Shown here: positions 49,251 to 58,800 of the stretch, piece by piece | Numbering within the stretch: position 1 is the first letter of the stretch | Layout: every line of letters starts with the position of its first letter | Source of the DNA: Devosia oryziradicis | GTDB taxonomy: Bacteria > Pseudomonadota > Alphaproteobacteria > Rhizobiales > Devosiaceae | NCBI RefSeq assembly: GCF_016698645.1 | Contig: NZ_CP068047.1 | Span: 2,825,001-2,889,000 of the forward strand | Length of the DNA stretch: 64,000 bases | Reading direction: 5' to 3' | Notes under the pieces: model-generated | What the model saw: the letters and a program-made list of their open reading frames with translations, nothing else | The model's database searches: none | What the model was told of the DNA's origin: nothing | Program-made: the position numbers and the translations under genes

Positions 49251-50837
49251 CTACTGCTTGGTCACGAGGCGGTAGTAGACGAAGTCCGACGTCGCGCCGT
49301 TGACATAGCCTTCGACATTGTTGGCCATGGCGATGGTCAGGGCAGCCTGGAACATGATGACGATGGGCGAGGACGCCTGGGCTTCCTTCTGGATTTCGAC
49401 ATACATCTCATTGCGCTTGGCCTGGTCGGGCTCGGCCAGGGCAGCCGTGACCTTGGCATTTAGCTCTTCCGGCACCGCCCAGGCGTTCCGCCAGGTGGTG
49501 GTTGCGGTGTAGTTCTCATCCGAATTGTCGGAATTGTAGGCGAAGGCCTTGGCGTTGGAATGCGGGTCCATGAAGTCCGGGCCCCAGTACAGCAGCATGG
49601 CCTGGTGGGTACGCTCGCGATACTTGGTGATGACCTGAGCGCCGGTGCCGGGCAGGATTTCGAAGTTGATGCCGGCTTCGGCAAAGGTGGCCTGCAGCGA
49701 CTGCGCCATGTCGGTGAACGGGGTCGAGTTGATCACGTCCAGGGTGACATTGATCGGCGTCTTGACGCCGGCATCGGCCAGGATCTGCTTGGCCTTTTCG
49801 ACGTCGAGCGTGTAGGGCGTTTCATCGTAGGAACCGGGGAAGCCCTTGGGCCAGAAGGCCTGGTGCACTTCCATCTGGCCCTTGAGGAAGGACTGGGTCA
49901 TGCCGTCGTAGTCGACGAGGTAGCGGGCGGCTTCCCACACGGCCGGCGGAGTCAGCTCTTCGTCCTTCTGGTTGAAGGAGAGGAAGTGGACCGCGGCTTG
50001 CGGATAGGTCTCGACCTTGACGGTGTCGGCGGGCAGGCCGGCGATCTGGTCGGGGGTGAGGTTCTTGGCAATGTCAACGTCACCCGAGGTCAGCAGCAGT
50101 TGCTGAGTGGCGGCTTCGGCGACATGGCGGATGATGATCGATTTCATCGCCGGAGCGCCGCGGAAGTAGCTCTCGTTGGCGGTGAGGCGGACGATCTCGG
50201 CCGGGCGGTAGTCTTCCATCACGAACGGGCCGGAACCGGCCGAATGGGTATTGAGCCAGGCATTGCCCAGGTCTTCGCCTTCGGCATGTTCCATGACCAG
50301 CACTTCGTCAACGATCGAGGCCGGACGCGAGGCCAGGACGTTGAGCACGAAGGCCGAGGAGAAATCGCCCTCATACTTCACGACCACCTTGCCATCAGCA
50401 ATGGTGACCATGTCGTCCATGTTCTCGGGGGTCCAGCCGAGCTGGGCGAGAATGAAAGCCGGGGTCAGGTTGAGCTTGATGACGCGGGAGAACGAGAAGA
50501 CCACATCTTCCGGACGCACCGGATTGCCGGAGGCGAACTTGGCGTCGCGCAGGGTGAACGTAATGGTCTTGGCGGCGTCGTCGGCGACCCATTCGGTGGC
50601 GAGGCCCGGGGCCAGGACCGTCGTATCCTCGGCTTCGTAGCCGACCAGGCGGTCATAGACGTTGGTGTTGATCTCGCCCGAGGTAAATTCATACGCCTGG
50701 GCGGGGTCGAGCGCGACGATGTCGTCGATATTCTGCGCAATGACCAGCGCATCGGCGGGGGTAGCGGCATAGACGGCGCCGGCTGCCAGCGGCAGCGAAA
50801 GCGCAGTTGCAAGCAGAGCAGCCCTAAAGAGCTTCAT
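49251..50837 (-). CDS. ABC transporter substrate-binding protein, peptide type (family 5)
   Basis: A 528-residue periplasmic protein. Residues 1-24 are a signal peptide (core ALLATALSLPLAAGAVYA, cleavage after AYA-like VYA), and the mature protein shows the SBP_bac_5 pattern (EINTNVYDRLVGY, LRDAKFASG, WPKGFPGSYDETPY-type region). Such proteins bind di-/oligopeptides, opines, nickel or glycosides. It overlaps the regulator upstream (TGATG) and faces the permease genes across a shared divergent promoter, so it supplies their substrate. Confidence 0.9.
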   Translation of the reverse strand: MKLFRAALLATALSLPLAAGAVYAATPADALVIAQNIDDIVALDPAQAYEFTSGEINTNVYDRLVGYEAEDTTVLAPGLATEWVADDAAKTITFTLRDAKFASGNPVRPEDVVFSFSRVIKLNLTPAFILAQLGWTPENMDDMVTIADGKVVVKYEGDFSSAFVLNVLASRPASIVDEVLVMEHAEGEDLGNAWLNTHSAGSGPFVMEDYRPAEIVRLTANESYFRGAPAMKSIIIRHVAEAATQQLLLTSGDVDIAKNLTPDQIAGLPADTVKVETYPQAAVHFLSFNQKDEELTPPAVWEAARYLVDYDGMTQSFLKGQMEVHQAFWPKGFPGSYDETPYTLDVEKAKQILADAGVKTPINVTLDVINSTPFTDMAQSLQATFAEAGINFEILPGTGAQVITKYRERTHQAMLLYWGPDFMDPHSNAKAFAYNSDNSDENYTATTTWRNAWAVPEELNAKVTAALAEPDQAKRNEMYVEIQKEAQASSPIVIMFQAALTIAMANNVEGYVNGATSDFVYYRLVTKQ

Positions 50838-51511
50838 CAGCGTTTCTCCTGTTTGACGATCTTCTTGTTCTTCACCGGCTTGGGGCCGGGTTTTGCTGCC
50901 GCGGCGACCTGCCGCGATGGCTTGGCCGACGAGCGGAAGAGGGTGAGCGTGCCCGTCCAGAGGAGGCGCGCCGGCTGGTCGGTATGATTGGACCAGGAAT
51001 GGGGACGATTGCCGCGGAAATGCAGGCTATCGCCAGCGCTCATCACCATTTCCTCGTCGTCGAGACGCTGCGTAATGGAGCCTTCGAGCACGTAGAGGAT
51101 TTCCTCGCCCTCGTGGGCCACCGTCTCGGAGCGGTAGCCGGGCGGAACCGTCATGATGAAGCTCGACAGGGTATTGCCGGGGAATTCGGTACCGAGCCGC
51201 TCATAGACGATGGACGAGCCATCGAGCGAAAAGCGGTTGCGCTCGTTGGCGCGCGTCAGGGCAGTCTGCGCCGATGGGGCGGAAACGAAGTAATCGATGC
51301 CGACGCCCAGCGCCCGGGCGATGCCCGCCAGAGTGCCGAGCGACGGCGTGGCATGGTCGCGCTCGACCTGGCTGAGATAGCCCACCGAAACTTCCGCGGC
51401 CTTGCCCAGTGCCTCGAGCGTCAGATGCTGCTGGCGCCGGCGGGCACGGATCAGCGCCCCCACCTTGGGATGCCCCTCCGTCTCAGCTCTGGTCAGCGCT
51501 ACACCCGCCAT
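50837..51511 (-). CDS. XRE family regulator with cupin domain
   Basis: A 224-residue regulator: an N-terminal Xre helix-turn-helix (about residues 18-72, LEALGKAAEVSVGYLSQVER) followed by a cupin beta-barrel (about 125-190, EGEEILYVLEGS, SAGDSLHFRGNRPHSW). The cupin likely senses a small ligand, as in other XRE-cupin repressors of catabolic operons. The C-terminal 30 residues are Lys/Pro-rich. ATG at 51511 is chosen because the frame upstream is not family-like. It is translationally coupled to the binding protein. Confidence 0.88.
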   Translation of the reverse strand: MAGVALTRAETEGHPKVGALIRARRRQQHLTLEALGKAAEVSVGYLSQVERDHATPSLGTLAGIARALGVGIDYFVSAPSAQTALTRANERNRFSLDGSSIVYERLGTEFPGNTLSSFIMTVPPGYRSETVAHEGEEILYVLEGSITQRLDDEEMVMSAGDSLHFRGNRPHSWSNHTDQPARLLWTGTLTLFRSSAKPSRQVAAAAKPGPKPVKNKKIVKQEKR

Positions 51512-51660
51512 CCATTCCACCAAAATTTTTTTGATATAAGCAAAGTTTTCTGTATGGTGAAAGCGAAATGTGAAGCCCCTCACAATCCGCACGAGAGTCA
51601 TCTTGCGGCACTAGCGCCTTGTTTTCACGGGAGAAAATCTGCTTGAGCCTGGAGCCGCAA
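51512..51660. promoter_or_regulatory. Divergent control region of the XRE-cupin/ABC locus
   Basis: A 149-bp AT-richer gap between the regulator (leftward) and the first permease (rightward). GTTTTC...GAAA half-sites occur twice: 51545-51562 (eight-base spacer) and TTTTC...GAAAA at 51622-51637 (six-base spacer). These repeated inverted half-sites are candidate operators for the XRE-cupin protein. Confidence 0.4.
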
Positions 51661-52716
51661 ATGGCCCTATCACCTGCCCCCGCCGTCGTTGCCCGGCGGC
51701 GCTGGGGCCGTGGCCTGTCGGCGTTGCTGGGCTTCGTAGCGACGGTTTTCCTCACGTTTCTGGGCTTGCTCGCCATCACCTTCTTCATCGGCCGGGTGAT
51801 CCCGATCGATCCGGTGCTGGCGGTGGTGGGCGACCGGGCGACCAAGGCCGTCTATGAGGCGGCGCGGGCGCAGATGGGGCTCGACCAGCCGCTCTACATG
51901 CAGTTCTTCAACTATGTTGTCGGCGTGCTGTCGGGCAATCTGGGGCAGTCGGTATCGACCGGGCGCGCGGTTGCCGAGGATATCAGCCGGTTCTTCCCGG
52001 CGACGCTGGAAATGGCAACGATCGGCATCATCATCGGCGTGGTGATCGGGGTGCCGCTCGGGGTGATTGCGGCGAGCCGGCAGGGATCGATCATCGACCA
52101 GATCATCCGCGTGGTGGGCCTTCTGGGCTATTCCATGCCGGCCTTCTGGCTCGGACTCGTCGGGCTCGCGGTGTTCTATGCGCGCTTGCGCTGGGTGGGC
52201 GGACCGGGGCGGCTCGACATTTTCTATGATGGGTTGGTGGACCCGGTGACCGGGCTGACCCTGATCGACAGCCTACTGGCGGGCGAGATCGACATTTTCT
52301 GGAATGCGATCAATCACTTGATCCTGCCGGCATCGGTGCTCGGCTTTTTCAGCCTGGCCTATATCGCGCGCATGACGCGCAGCTTCATGCTGGATCAGCT
52401 CAGCCAGGAATTCGTCACCACCGCCCGCGTCAAAGGGCTGCCCGAGCGCGTTGTGATCTGGCGGCATGCATTCAATCCCATCCGCGTCCCGCTCATCACC
52501 GTGATCGGGCTCAGCTATGCCGGGTTGCTCGAGGGTTCGGTGATGATCGAGACCGTGTTCTCGTGGCCGGGGATCGGCAACTACCTGACCACGGCCCTGC
52601 TCAATGCCGACATGAATGCCGTGCTCGGCTCGACACTGGTGATCGGAGCGGTGTTCATCTTCATCAACAAGGTGAGTGACGTACTCTACCGCGTGCTGGA
52701 TCCGAGGGCTCGGTGA
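51661..52716 (+). CDS. ABC transporter permease, DppB type
   Basis: A 351-residue inner-membrane protein with about six helices (first at residues 20-45). The permease loop EFVTTARVKGLPERVVIWRHAF, core TARVKGLPERVVIWRHA, is the EAA motif that contacts the ATPases, and the C-terminus ETVFSWPGIGNYL is typical of DppB/OppB. ATG at 51661 follows CTGGAG; longer readings from TTG codons upstream are possible. Stop overlaps the next start (TGATG). Confidence 0.93.
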   Translation: MALSPAPAVVARRRWGRGLSALLGFVATVFLTFLGLLAITFFIGRVIPIDPVLAVVGDRATKAVYEAARAQMGLDQPLYMQFFNYVVGVLSGNLGQSVSTGRAVAEDISRFFPATLEMATIGIIIGVVIGVPLGVIAASRQGSIIDQIIRVVGLLGYSMPAFWLGLVGLAVFYARLRWVGGPGRLDIFYDGLVDPVTGLTLIDSLLAGEIDIFWNAINHLILPASVLGFFSLAYIARMTRSFMLDQLSQEFVTTARVKGLPERVVIWRHAFNPIRVPLITVIGLSYAGLLEGSVMIETVFSWPGIGNYLTTALLNADMNAVLGSTLVIGAVFIFINKVSDVLYRVLDPRAR

Positions 52717-53615
52717 TGGCAACGCGCGATTGGCTGCTTGACGATTCCCCCACCTCTCGCTGGCAAGCCAATGCCGGACGGGCCTATCGGGTCTTTGCAT
52801 CGCTACTGCGTAACCCGCTGTCGGTGCTGGGCGGGATCATCATCCTGCTCCTGCTGCTGACGGCGATTTTTGCCCCTTGGCTGGCGCCCTACTCGGCGAC
52901 CGGTCAGGACCTGGCCAACCGGTTGGCACCGCCATCGGGGACCCACTGGATGGGTACCGACGAGCTGGGCCGCGACATCTTCTCGCGGGTGATCTGGGGT
53001 TCGCAGATCACGCTGACGATCGTGTTGCTGGTGGCGCTGATTTCGGCGCCGCTGGGGCTGCTGATCGGCGCCATTTCAGGCTATTTCGGCGGATGGACCG
53101 ACCGCATCCTGATGGGCGTCACCGACATATTCCTGAGCATGCCCAAGCTCATTCTGGCCCTCGCCTTCGTGGCCGCCCTCGGGCCGGGCATCAACAATGC
53201 GATCATCGCCATCGCCATCACCTCCTGGCCGGCCTATGCCCGCATCGCGCGAGCAGAGACGCTGACGATCCGCAATGCCGAGTTCATCGCCGCAGTGCGC
53301 CTGCAGGGGGCAAGCCCGGTTCGCGTCATCCTGCGACACGTCCTGCCGCTCTGCACCTCGTCCATGATTATCCGGGTCACCCTCGACATGGCCGGCGTGA
53401 TCCTGACGGCAGCCGGCCTGGGCTTTATCGGGCTGGGCGCGCAGCCGCCGCTGCCGGAATGGGGTGCGATGATCTCGCGCGGTCGCACGTTCATTCTCGA
53501 CCAGTGGTGGGTGGCGACGATGCCTGGCTTTGCCATCATCGTGGTATCGCTGGGATTTTGTTTCCTGGGCGATGGGTTGCGCGACGTGCTCGATCCCAAG
53601 AGCGAGGGCAAGTGA
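52716..53615 (+). CDS. ABC transporter permease, DppC type
   Basis: A 299-residue inner-membrane protein with six predicted helices. HWMGTDELGRDIFSRVIWG, core GTDELGRDIFSRVIWG, is the classic DppC/OppC motif, and the EAA loop is EFIAAVRLQGASPVRVILRH, core AAVRLQGASPVRVI. It starts in the stop codon of the DppB-like gene and ends in the start of the first ATPase gene, so the four transport genes are one tightly coupled unit. Confidence 0.94.
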   Translation: MATRDWLLDDSPTSRWQANAGRAYRVFASLLRNPLSVLGGIIILLLLLTAIFAPWLAPYSATGQDLANRLAPPSGTHWMGTDELGRDIFSRVIWGSQITLTIVLLVALISAPLGLLIGAISGYFGGWTDRILMGVTDIFLSMPKLILALAFVAALGPGINNAIIAIAITSWPAYARIARAETLTIRNAEFIAAVRLQGASPVRVILRHVLPLCTSSMIIRVTLDMAGVILTAAGLGFIGLGAQPPLPEWGAMISRGRTFILDQWWVATMPGFAIIVVSLGFCFLGDGLRDVLDPKSEGK

Positions 53616-54448
53616 TGGCGCCGCTATTGTCGGTTCAGAACCTGCGCGTTTCCTTCCCGACCCATCGCGGTCGGGTGGAGGTTGTGAAGGGAATTTCGTT
53701 CGATCTGCGCCGCGAGCGGCTTGGCATCGTCGGTGAGAGCGGGTCGGGCAAGTCGATGATGGGCCGCGCCATTCTCAAGCTTATCCGCAAGCCGGGGCTG
53801 GTCACGGCGGATCGGCTGGATTTCGATGGCGCAGACATTTTGAGCCGGTCGGAAACGCAGATGCGGGCTATCCGCGGGGCGCGCATCTCGATGGTGATGC
53901 AGGACCCGAAGTTCTCGTTGAACCCCGTCATGACAGTAGGCGAACAGATCGCCGAAGCGCTGGTGACGCACGAGAAGCTGCCGCGGCAACAGGTTGATGA
54001 GCGGATCATGAGCATGCTGGAGGCGGTGCGGATCAACGACCCCAGGCGCGTCGCCAAGCTGTACCCGCATGAAGTATCGGGGGGCATGGGGCAGCGCATC
54101 ATGATCGCCATGATGCTGATCCCCGAGCCCGAGTTGCTGATCGCCGACGAGCCGACCTCGGCGCTGGACGTGAGCGTGCAGGCGCAGGTGCTCGACATCA
54201 TCGACGACCTGGTCAGAACGAAGGGGATGGGGCTGATCCTCATCAGCCACGATCTCAACCTCGTCAGCCGCTATTGCGACCGTATCCTGGTCATGAATGC
54301 AGGGACGGTGGTGGAGGAATGCGCGGCGGGAGAGCTGGAGCGCGCGTCCCACCCCTACACGCGAGGGCTGCTGGCGGCGATGCCTGTTATCGACGAGGTG
54401 AGGGTTGAACTGCCTGTGCTGGATCGTAGCCAATGGGCCGGCACATGA
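53615..54448 (+). CDS. ABC transporter ATP-binding protein, DppD type
   Basis: A 277-residue ATPase with Walker A GESGSGKS near residues 40-47, the signature VSGGMGQR and Walker B ELLIADEPTSALD, plus the D-loop and switch His (LISHDLN). The SHPYTRGLLAAMP C-terminus is characteristic of peptide-type ATPases. The signature reads SGGMGQR rather than SGGQRQR, a common variant in this group. It overlaps the next gene by four bases (ATGA). Confidence 0.93.
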   Translation: MAPLLSVQNLRVSFPTHRGRVEVVKGISFDLRRERLGIVGESGSGKSMMGRAILKLIRKPGLVTADRLDFDGADILSRSETQMRAIRGARISMVMQDPKFSLNPVMTVGEQIAEALVTHEKLPRQQVDERIMSMLEAVRINDPRRVAKLYPHEVSGGMGQRIMIAMMLIPEPELLIADEPTSALDVSVQAQVLDIIDDLVRTKGMGLILISHDLNLVSRYCDRILVMNAGTVVEECAAGELERASHPYTRGLLAAMPVIDEVRVELPVLDRSQWAGT

Positions 54449-55194
54449 GCGCCATTCGCCTCAACAATCTCGACATTGCCTATGGCGACACCAAGGTCGT
54501 GCATGGGGTGAACCTCGACATAGCCGAAGGCGAGAGCTTTGCGCTGGTCGGCGAGAGCGGCTCGGGCAAGTCGACTATTCTGCGTGCCATTGCAGGGCTC
54601 GCGCCGGATTGGACAGGCGAGATTGCCGTGCTGGCCCGTCCGCGCAGCCATGCCATCGAACGCGCCGTAGCCCGACAGGTGCAAATGGTGTTTCAGGACC
54701 CCTATGGCTCACTGCATCCGCGCAAGACCATTGATGCCGTGCTGAGTGAGCCGCTCGAAATCAACAGCATCGGCAATCGCGGGGATCGGGTCGAGGCGAT
54801 GCTGCAGGCGGTTGGGCTGGATCGCCGTTTCCGCTTCCGCTTTCCGCACCAGCTTTCGGGAGGGCAAAGGCAGCGCGTGGCGATTGCGCGGGCGCTGATG
54901 CTGGAACCCAAGGTGCTGCTGCTGGATGAGCCGACCTCGGCCCTCGACGTTTCGGTGCAGGCGGAGATCCTCAACCTGCTCAAGCGGCTGAGGCGGGAAC
55001 AGGGGCTGACCTACCTGCTGGTGACGCACAATCTGCCGGTGGTGAGCTTCCTCTGCGACCGGCTGGCGGTGATGCGGCATGGGCGAATTGTCGAAGTCGC
55101 CGACGTCGCGTTGCTCAAACGCGGAGACCTCGCCGAACCCTATTCAAGGGAATTGCTGGCAGCCACCCAGGGCCGGGCCAGCCTGACTGTCTAA
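54445..55194 (+). CDS. ABC transporter ATP-binding protein, DppF type
   Basis: A 249-residue ATPase with Walker A GESGSGKST, signature LSGGQRQR and Walker B LLLDEPTSALD. It is the second ATPase of the peptide-type system, expected to dimerise with the preceding one. The ATG at 54445 gives a four-base ATGA overlap; an ATG 12 bp earlier is possible. The oligopeptide/dipeptide C-terminal extension of some DppF proteins is short here. Confidence 0.93.
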   Translation: MSAIRLNNLDIAYGDTKVVHGVNLDIAEGESFALVGESGSGKSTILRAIAGLAPDWTGEIAVLARPRSHAIERAVARQVQMVFQDPYGSLHPRKTIDAVLSEPLEINSIGNRGDRVEAMLQAVGLDRRFRFRFPHQLSGGQRQRVAIARALMLEPKVLLLDEPTSALDVSVQAEILNLLKRLRREQGLTYLLVTHNLPVVSFLCDRLAVMRHGRIVEVADVALLKRGDLAEPYSRELLAATQGRASLTV

Positions 55195-55204
55195 GGACCA
55201 AACC

Positions 55205-55696
55205 ATGACTGACTATTCCAAAGCCGTCGCTCAGTTCGACGCCGCTATTGCCAATGCCAAGGACGCCGACGCGGCGTTCGGCGCCTTGCAGGCGCTGGTG
55301 CAGGCGACTGTCGGCGCGAAGCTCTTCACCTTCATGACAGTGGACATGGAGGCAGAGGTGGCGCGGCGTGCTTACACAAGCGACCCGTCCAACTACCCAA
55401 CATCAGGCACCAAACCGATCCGCTATGACAGTTGGTTCGACATCGTGCACAAGGAGCGGCAGTATTTCGTGGCGAACACCATTGCCGATATCGCCAAGGT
55501 GTTCCCCGACTATGGGCTGATCAATTCGCTCGGCTGCCAGAGCGTGGTGAACATGCCGGTGGTGATCGGCGGGGAGCTGGTGGGCACGGTGAACATGCTC
55601 GACGTGGACGGCTATTACACGCCGGAACGGGTGCAGGCGATCCGCGACGTGATTGCGGTGCCCGCGAAGCTGGCGGCTGTGCTGGCGCGGGGGTAG
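55205..55696 (+). CDS. GAF domain protein
   Basis: A 163-residue cytoplasmic protein that is essentially a single GAF domain (residues about 15-155: TFMTVDMEAEVARRAYTSDP, core RRAYTSDPSNYP, and NMPVVIGGELVGTVNML). It has only one cysteine, so it is not a free-methionine sulfoxide reductase of the fRMsr type. Lying ten bases after the last ATPase gene, it belongs to the transport operon and may bind the imported ligand or a product. Family relatives appear beside peptide ABC operons, but the role is unknown. Confidence 0.8.
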   Translation: MTDYSKAVAQFDAAIANAKDADAAFGALQALVQATVGAKLFTFMTVDMEAEVARRAYTSDPSNYPTSGTKPIRYDSWFDIVHKERQYFVANTIADIAKVFPDYGLINSLGCQSVVNMPVVIGGELVGTVNMLDVDGYYTPERVQAIRDVIAVPAKLAAVLARG

Positions 55697-55711
55697 CTCA
55701 CGCCCACTGAG

Positions 55712-55797
55712 CGTCACCCTCGGGCATGACCTGAAGGGGCTGTACTTCGCGACGGGCCCTAAAGTGAAGAGCCCTCGGGTCAAGCCCGAGGGTGACG
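55712..55797. repeat. Inverted repeat after the GAF gene
   Basis: A 20-base arm at 55712-55731 (CGTCACCCTCGGGC core) recurs inverted at 55778-55797 with one mismatch. It lies in the gap between the GAF gene and the end of putA (convergent), and could act as a bidirectional terminator-like structure or be a member of a dispersed repeat family. Confidence 0.75.
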
Positions 55798-55851
55798 GCT
55801 GGTGGGTGGGCTATAATGCGCCTAACCTTCCTGCCCTACCCCGTTCCTGCC

Positions 55852-58800
55852 CTACCCCGCCTGCGCCATGAGCGTGGCGTTGCCGCCTGCGGCCGTAGTG
55901 TCGATACAAACGTGGCGTTCGACGAGTAGGCGCGCACCCTCTTCCTCTTTAGTCAGCAGCGGGATGATTGCGCCGTGTCGGCCGCTGAGGGCGCGGCGGA
56001 TGGCGCGGAGGTTGGCGTCGTCGGCAAAATAGGCCACGGCGTCGAAGGTTTTGGCGTGGGCCAAGGTGTCGAGATCGAGCTCGGCCAGGATCGCGGTGTT
56101 GCCCAGCATGGCGGCCATGGCGGCCTGGACCTGCTGATCGGCAGTCGTTGGGCCAAGACACAGCAGGGTGCCACGCGGTGCCGTGTGCATGACGTTGCTT
56201 TCCCCGGTAGGCCCGGGGAGCGATAAGGGGGCGGTCTCGGCATGGCCCAGACCCAACGTGAACCGGGGTAGGTAATGCGGACCGCCGGCCTTCGGACCGG
56301 TGCCCGAGAGGCCTCCGCCACCGAAGGGTTGCGAGCCGACCACCGCGCCGATCTGGTTGCGATTGACGTAGATATTGCCGGCACGCACCGTGTTCGACAG
56401 CTGGCGAACACGCGAGGAAATGCGCGTATGAAGGCCGAAGGTGAGGCCGTAGCCGGAGGCATTGATAGCGGCAACCACCGCACCCAGCTCATCGGCCTTG
56501 AAGGTGGCGATGTGGAGGACCGGGCCGAAGATTTCCTCGGCGAGGTCGGCGATGCCGCCTATGCGCAGGACTGCCGGGGCAACGAAAGTGCCGCGCCCCG
56601 GCGTCTTCAAGCGATGAATCAGATTCCCGTTCTTCTCGTAAGTATCGATATGTGCTTGGATTTTTGCGCGGGCCGCTTCGTCGATTACCGGGCCGATGTC
56701 GGTGCTCAGATCCCAGGGATTGCCCAGGGAGAGCTCGTCCATGGCGCCCTTGAGCATCTCGATGGTGCGTTCGGCAGCGTCCTCCTGGACGTAGAGCACT
56801 CGCAGCGCGGAGCACCGCTGGCCGGCCGATTGAAAGGCTGAGGCGAGGATGTCGCGGACTGCCTGTTCGGGAAGCGCGGTGGAATCTACCACCATGGCGT
56901 TGAGGCCGCCGGTCTCGGCGATGAGCGGGACGGTTGGCGCGAGGTGTTCGGCCATGACGCAGTCGATTTTGCGGGCAGTCGGCAGCGAGCCGGTGAAGAC
57001 GACACCGGAAATTGCTGCGTTACTCGTCAGGGCTGTGCCGACTTCGCCGGCTCCAGGCAGCAACTGGACGGCGTCGGTGGGGATTCCCGCCTGATGCATC
57101 AGTTGGACGGCGCGGAAGGCGATGAGCGGGGTCTGTGGGGCTGGCTTGGCGAGGACCGGATTGCCGGCGACGAGGGCGGCGGCAATCTGGCCGGTAAAGA
57201 TGGCGAGCGGGAAGTTCCAGGGCGAGATGGCGGCGATGGGGCCACGCGCTGCGCCGAGCGTTTGGCGCTCCGCCTCGGCGGCGTAGTAGCGCAGGAAGTC
57301 GACCGCTTCGCGAACCTCGGCGACGGCATCCGCCCAGGTCTTGCCCGCCTCGCGGGCGAGGAGCGCGAAGAGTTCGGGGCGGTTGGCTTCGTAAAGATCG
57401 GCGGTCGCCCGGAGGAGTTCGGCGCGGGTGTTGACGGGGGTTTGCAGCCACGTGGAGTTGGTGGCGGCTGATATGGCGGAGGCGACGTCGTCGGGCGTGG
57501 CGTTGGTGACGGTGCCGAGGCGGTCGCTGGGGTCGGCTGGGTTGCTCAGATTAACGGAAGGCCCCCTCACCCGACCCTTCGGGTCGACCTCTCCCCCAGA
57601 GGGAGAGGTGAAGAGCGGTTCGGCGTGCCACTGCGTGGTTTGGAAGGCGGCGCGGGATTTGGACATGGCCGGGAACGCAACCGGGTCAGTGAGGTCGAGC
57701 CCGGCGGAGTTCAGGCGCGGGGCGAAGATGGCTGCGGGGGATGGAATGGCGGGGTTGGGGATGCTGTCCAGCGCCGCGGCCTTGGCGATCGGGTCTTCGG
57801 CCACGGTTGACGCCGGGATGTCTTCGTCTGCGATCTGGTAGACGAATGAGCCATTGGCTCCATTTTCGAGCAGACGACGGACGAGGTAGGCCAGCAGGTC
57901 CTTATGGGCCCCGACCGGGGCATAGATACGCGTACGGGTGCCGGCGGTGGTCCGCAGGACTTCGTGCAGACGCTCGCCCATGCCGTGGAGACGTTGGAAC
58001 TCGTAGGTGTCGGGGGTCCTTCCCGCTTCGGCGGCCATATGGAGGACGGCACTGGCGGTATGCGCGTTGTGGGTGGCGAATTGGGGGTAGATGCTCGCTT
58101 TGGCGAAGAGCCGTTTGGCAGCCGCGATATAGCTAATATCGGTGGCGGCCTTGCGGGTGAAGACCGGATAGCCGTCGAGGCCCATGACCTGCGCGCGCTT
58201 GATTTCGGCATCCCAATAGGCGCCCTTGACCAGCCGGACCATGATGCGGCGATCAAGCGACCTGGCAGTGGCATCGAGCCAGTCGATCAGCGGCAGTACG
58301 CGCTTGCCATAGGCCTGGACGACCACGCCGAAGCCGTCCCAGCCCGCAAGGTCCGGCGTTGCGAGCACGTCGGCGATGATGTCGAGCGAAAGGTCGAGGC
58401 GGTCGGCCTCCTCGGCGTCGATGTTGAAACCCATATTGGCAGCCTTGGCCGCAAGGGCCAGTTTGCGCGTCGCCGGAACGAGTTCCGACATGACGCGGTG
58501 GCGCTGCGCGAATTCGTAGCGGGGATGGAGCGCCGAAAGTTTCACCGAGATACCCGGATTGTCCCGCACGGAGGCCGCGGTGCAGTGTGGGGCCAGGGTC
58601 GCGATGGCGCGCGCGTAGGCGTCGAAGTAGCGGGCAGCATCCGCGCCGGTGCGGGCGGCTTCGCCGAGCATGTCGTAAGAATAGCGGTAGCCCTGCGCTT
58701 CGGGCTTTCTGGCGTTCTGGATAGCCTCGTCGATGGTGCGGCCGAACACGAATTGGCTGCCCAGCAGCCGCATCGCCTGGGCGACCGCCGTGCGGATAAC

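Noticed and set aside
52877..53614. Upstream extension of the first peptide ATPase gene
   Set aside because: It overlaps the DppC-like permease in another frame; the ATPase begins at the TGATG junction at 53615.
55205..55696. GAF protein as free methionine-(R)-sulfoxide reductase
   Set aside because: The required set of cysteines is missing; only one cysteine is present.
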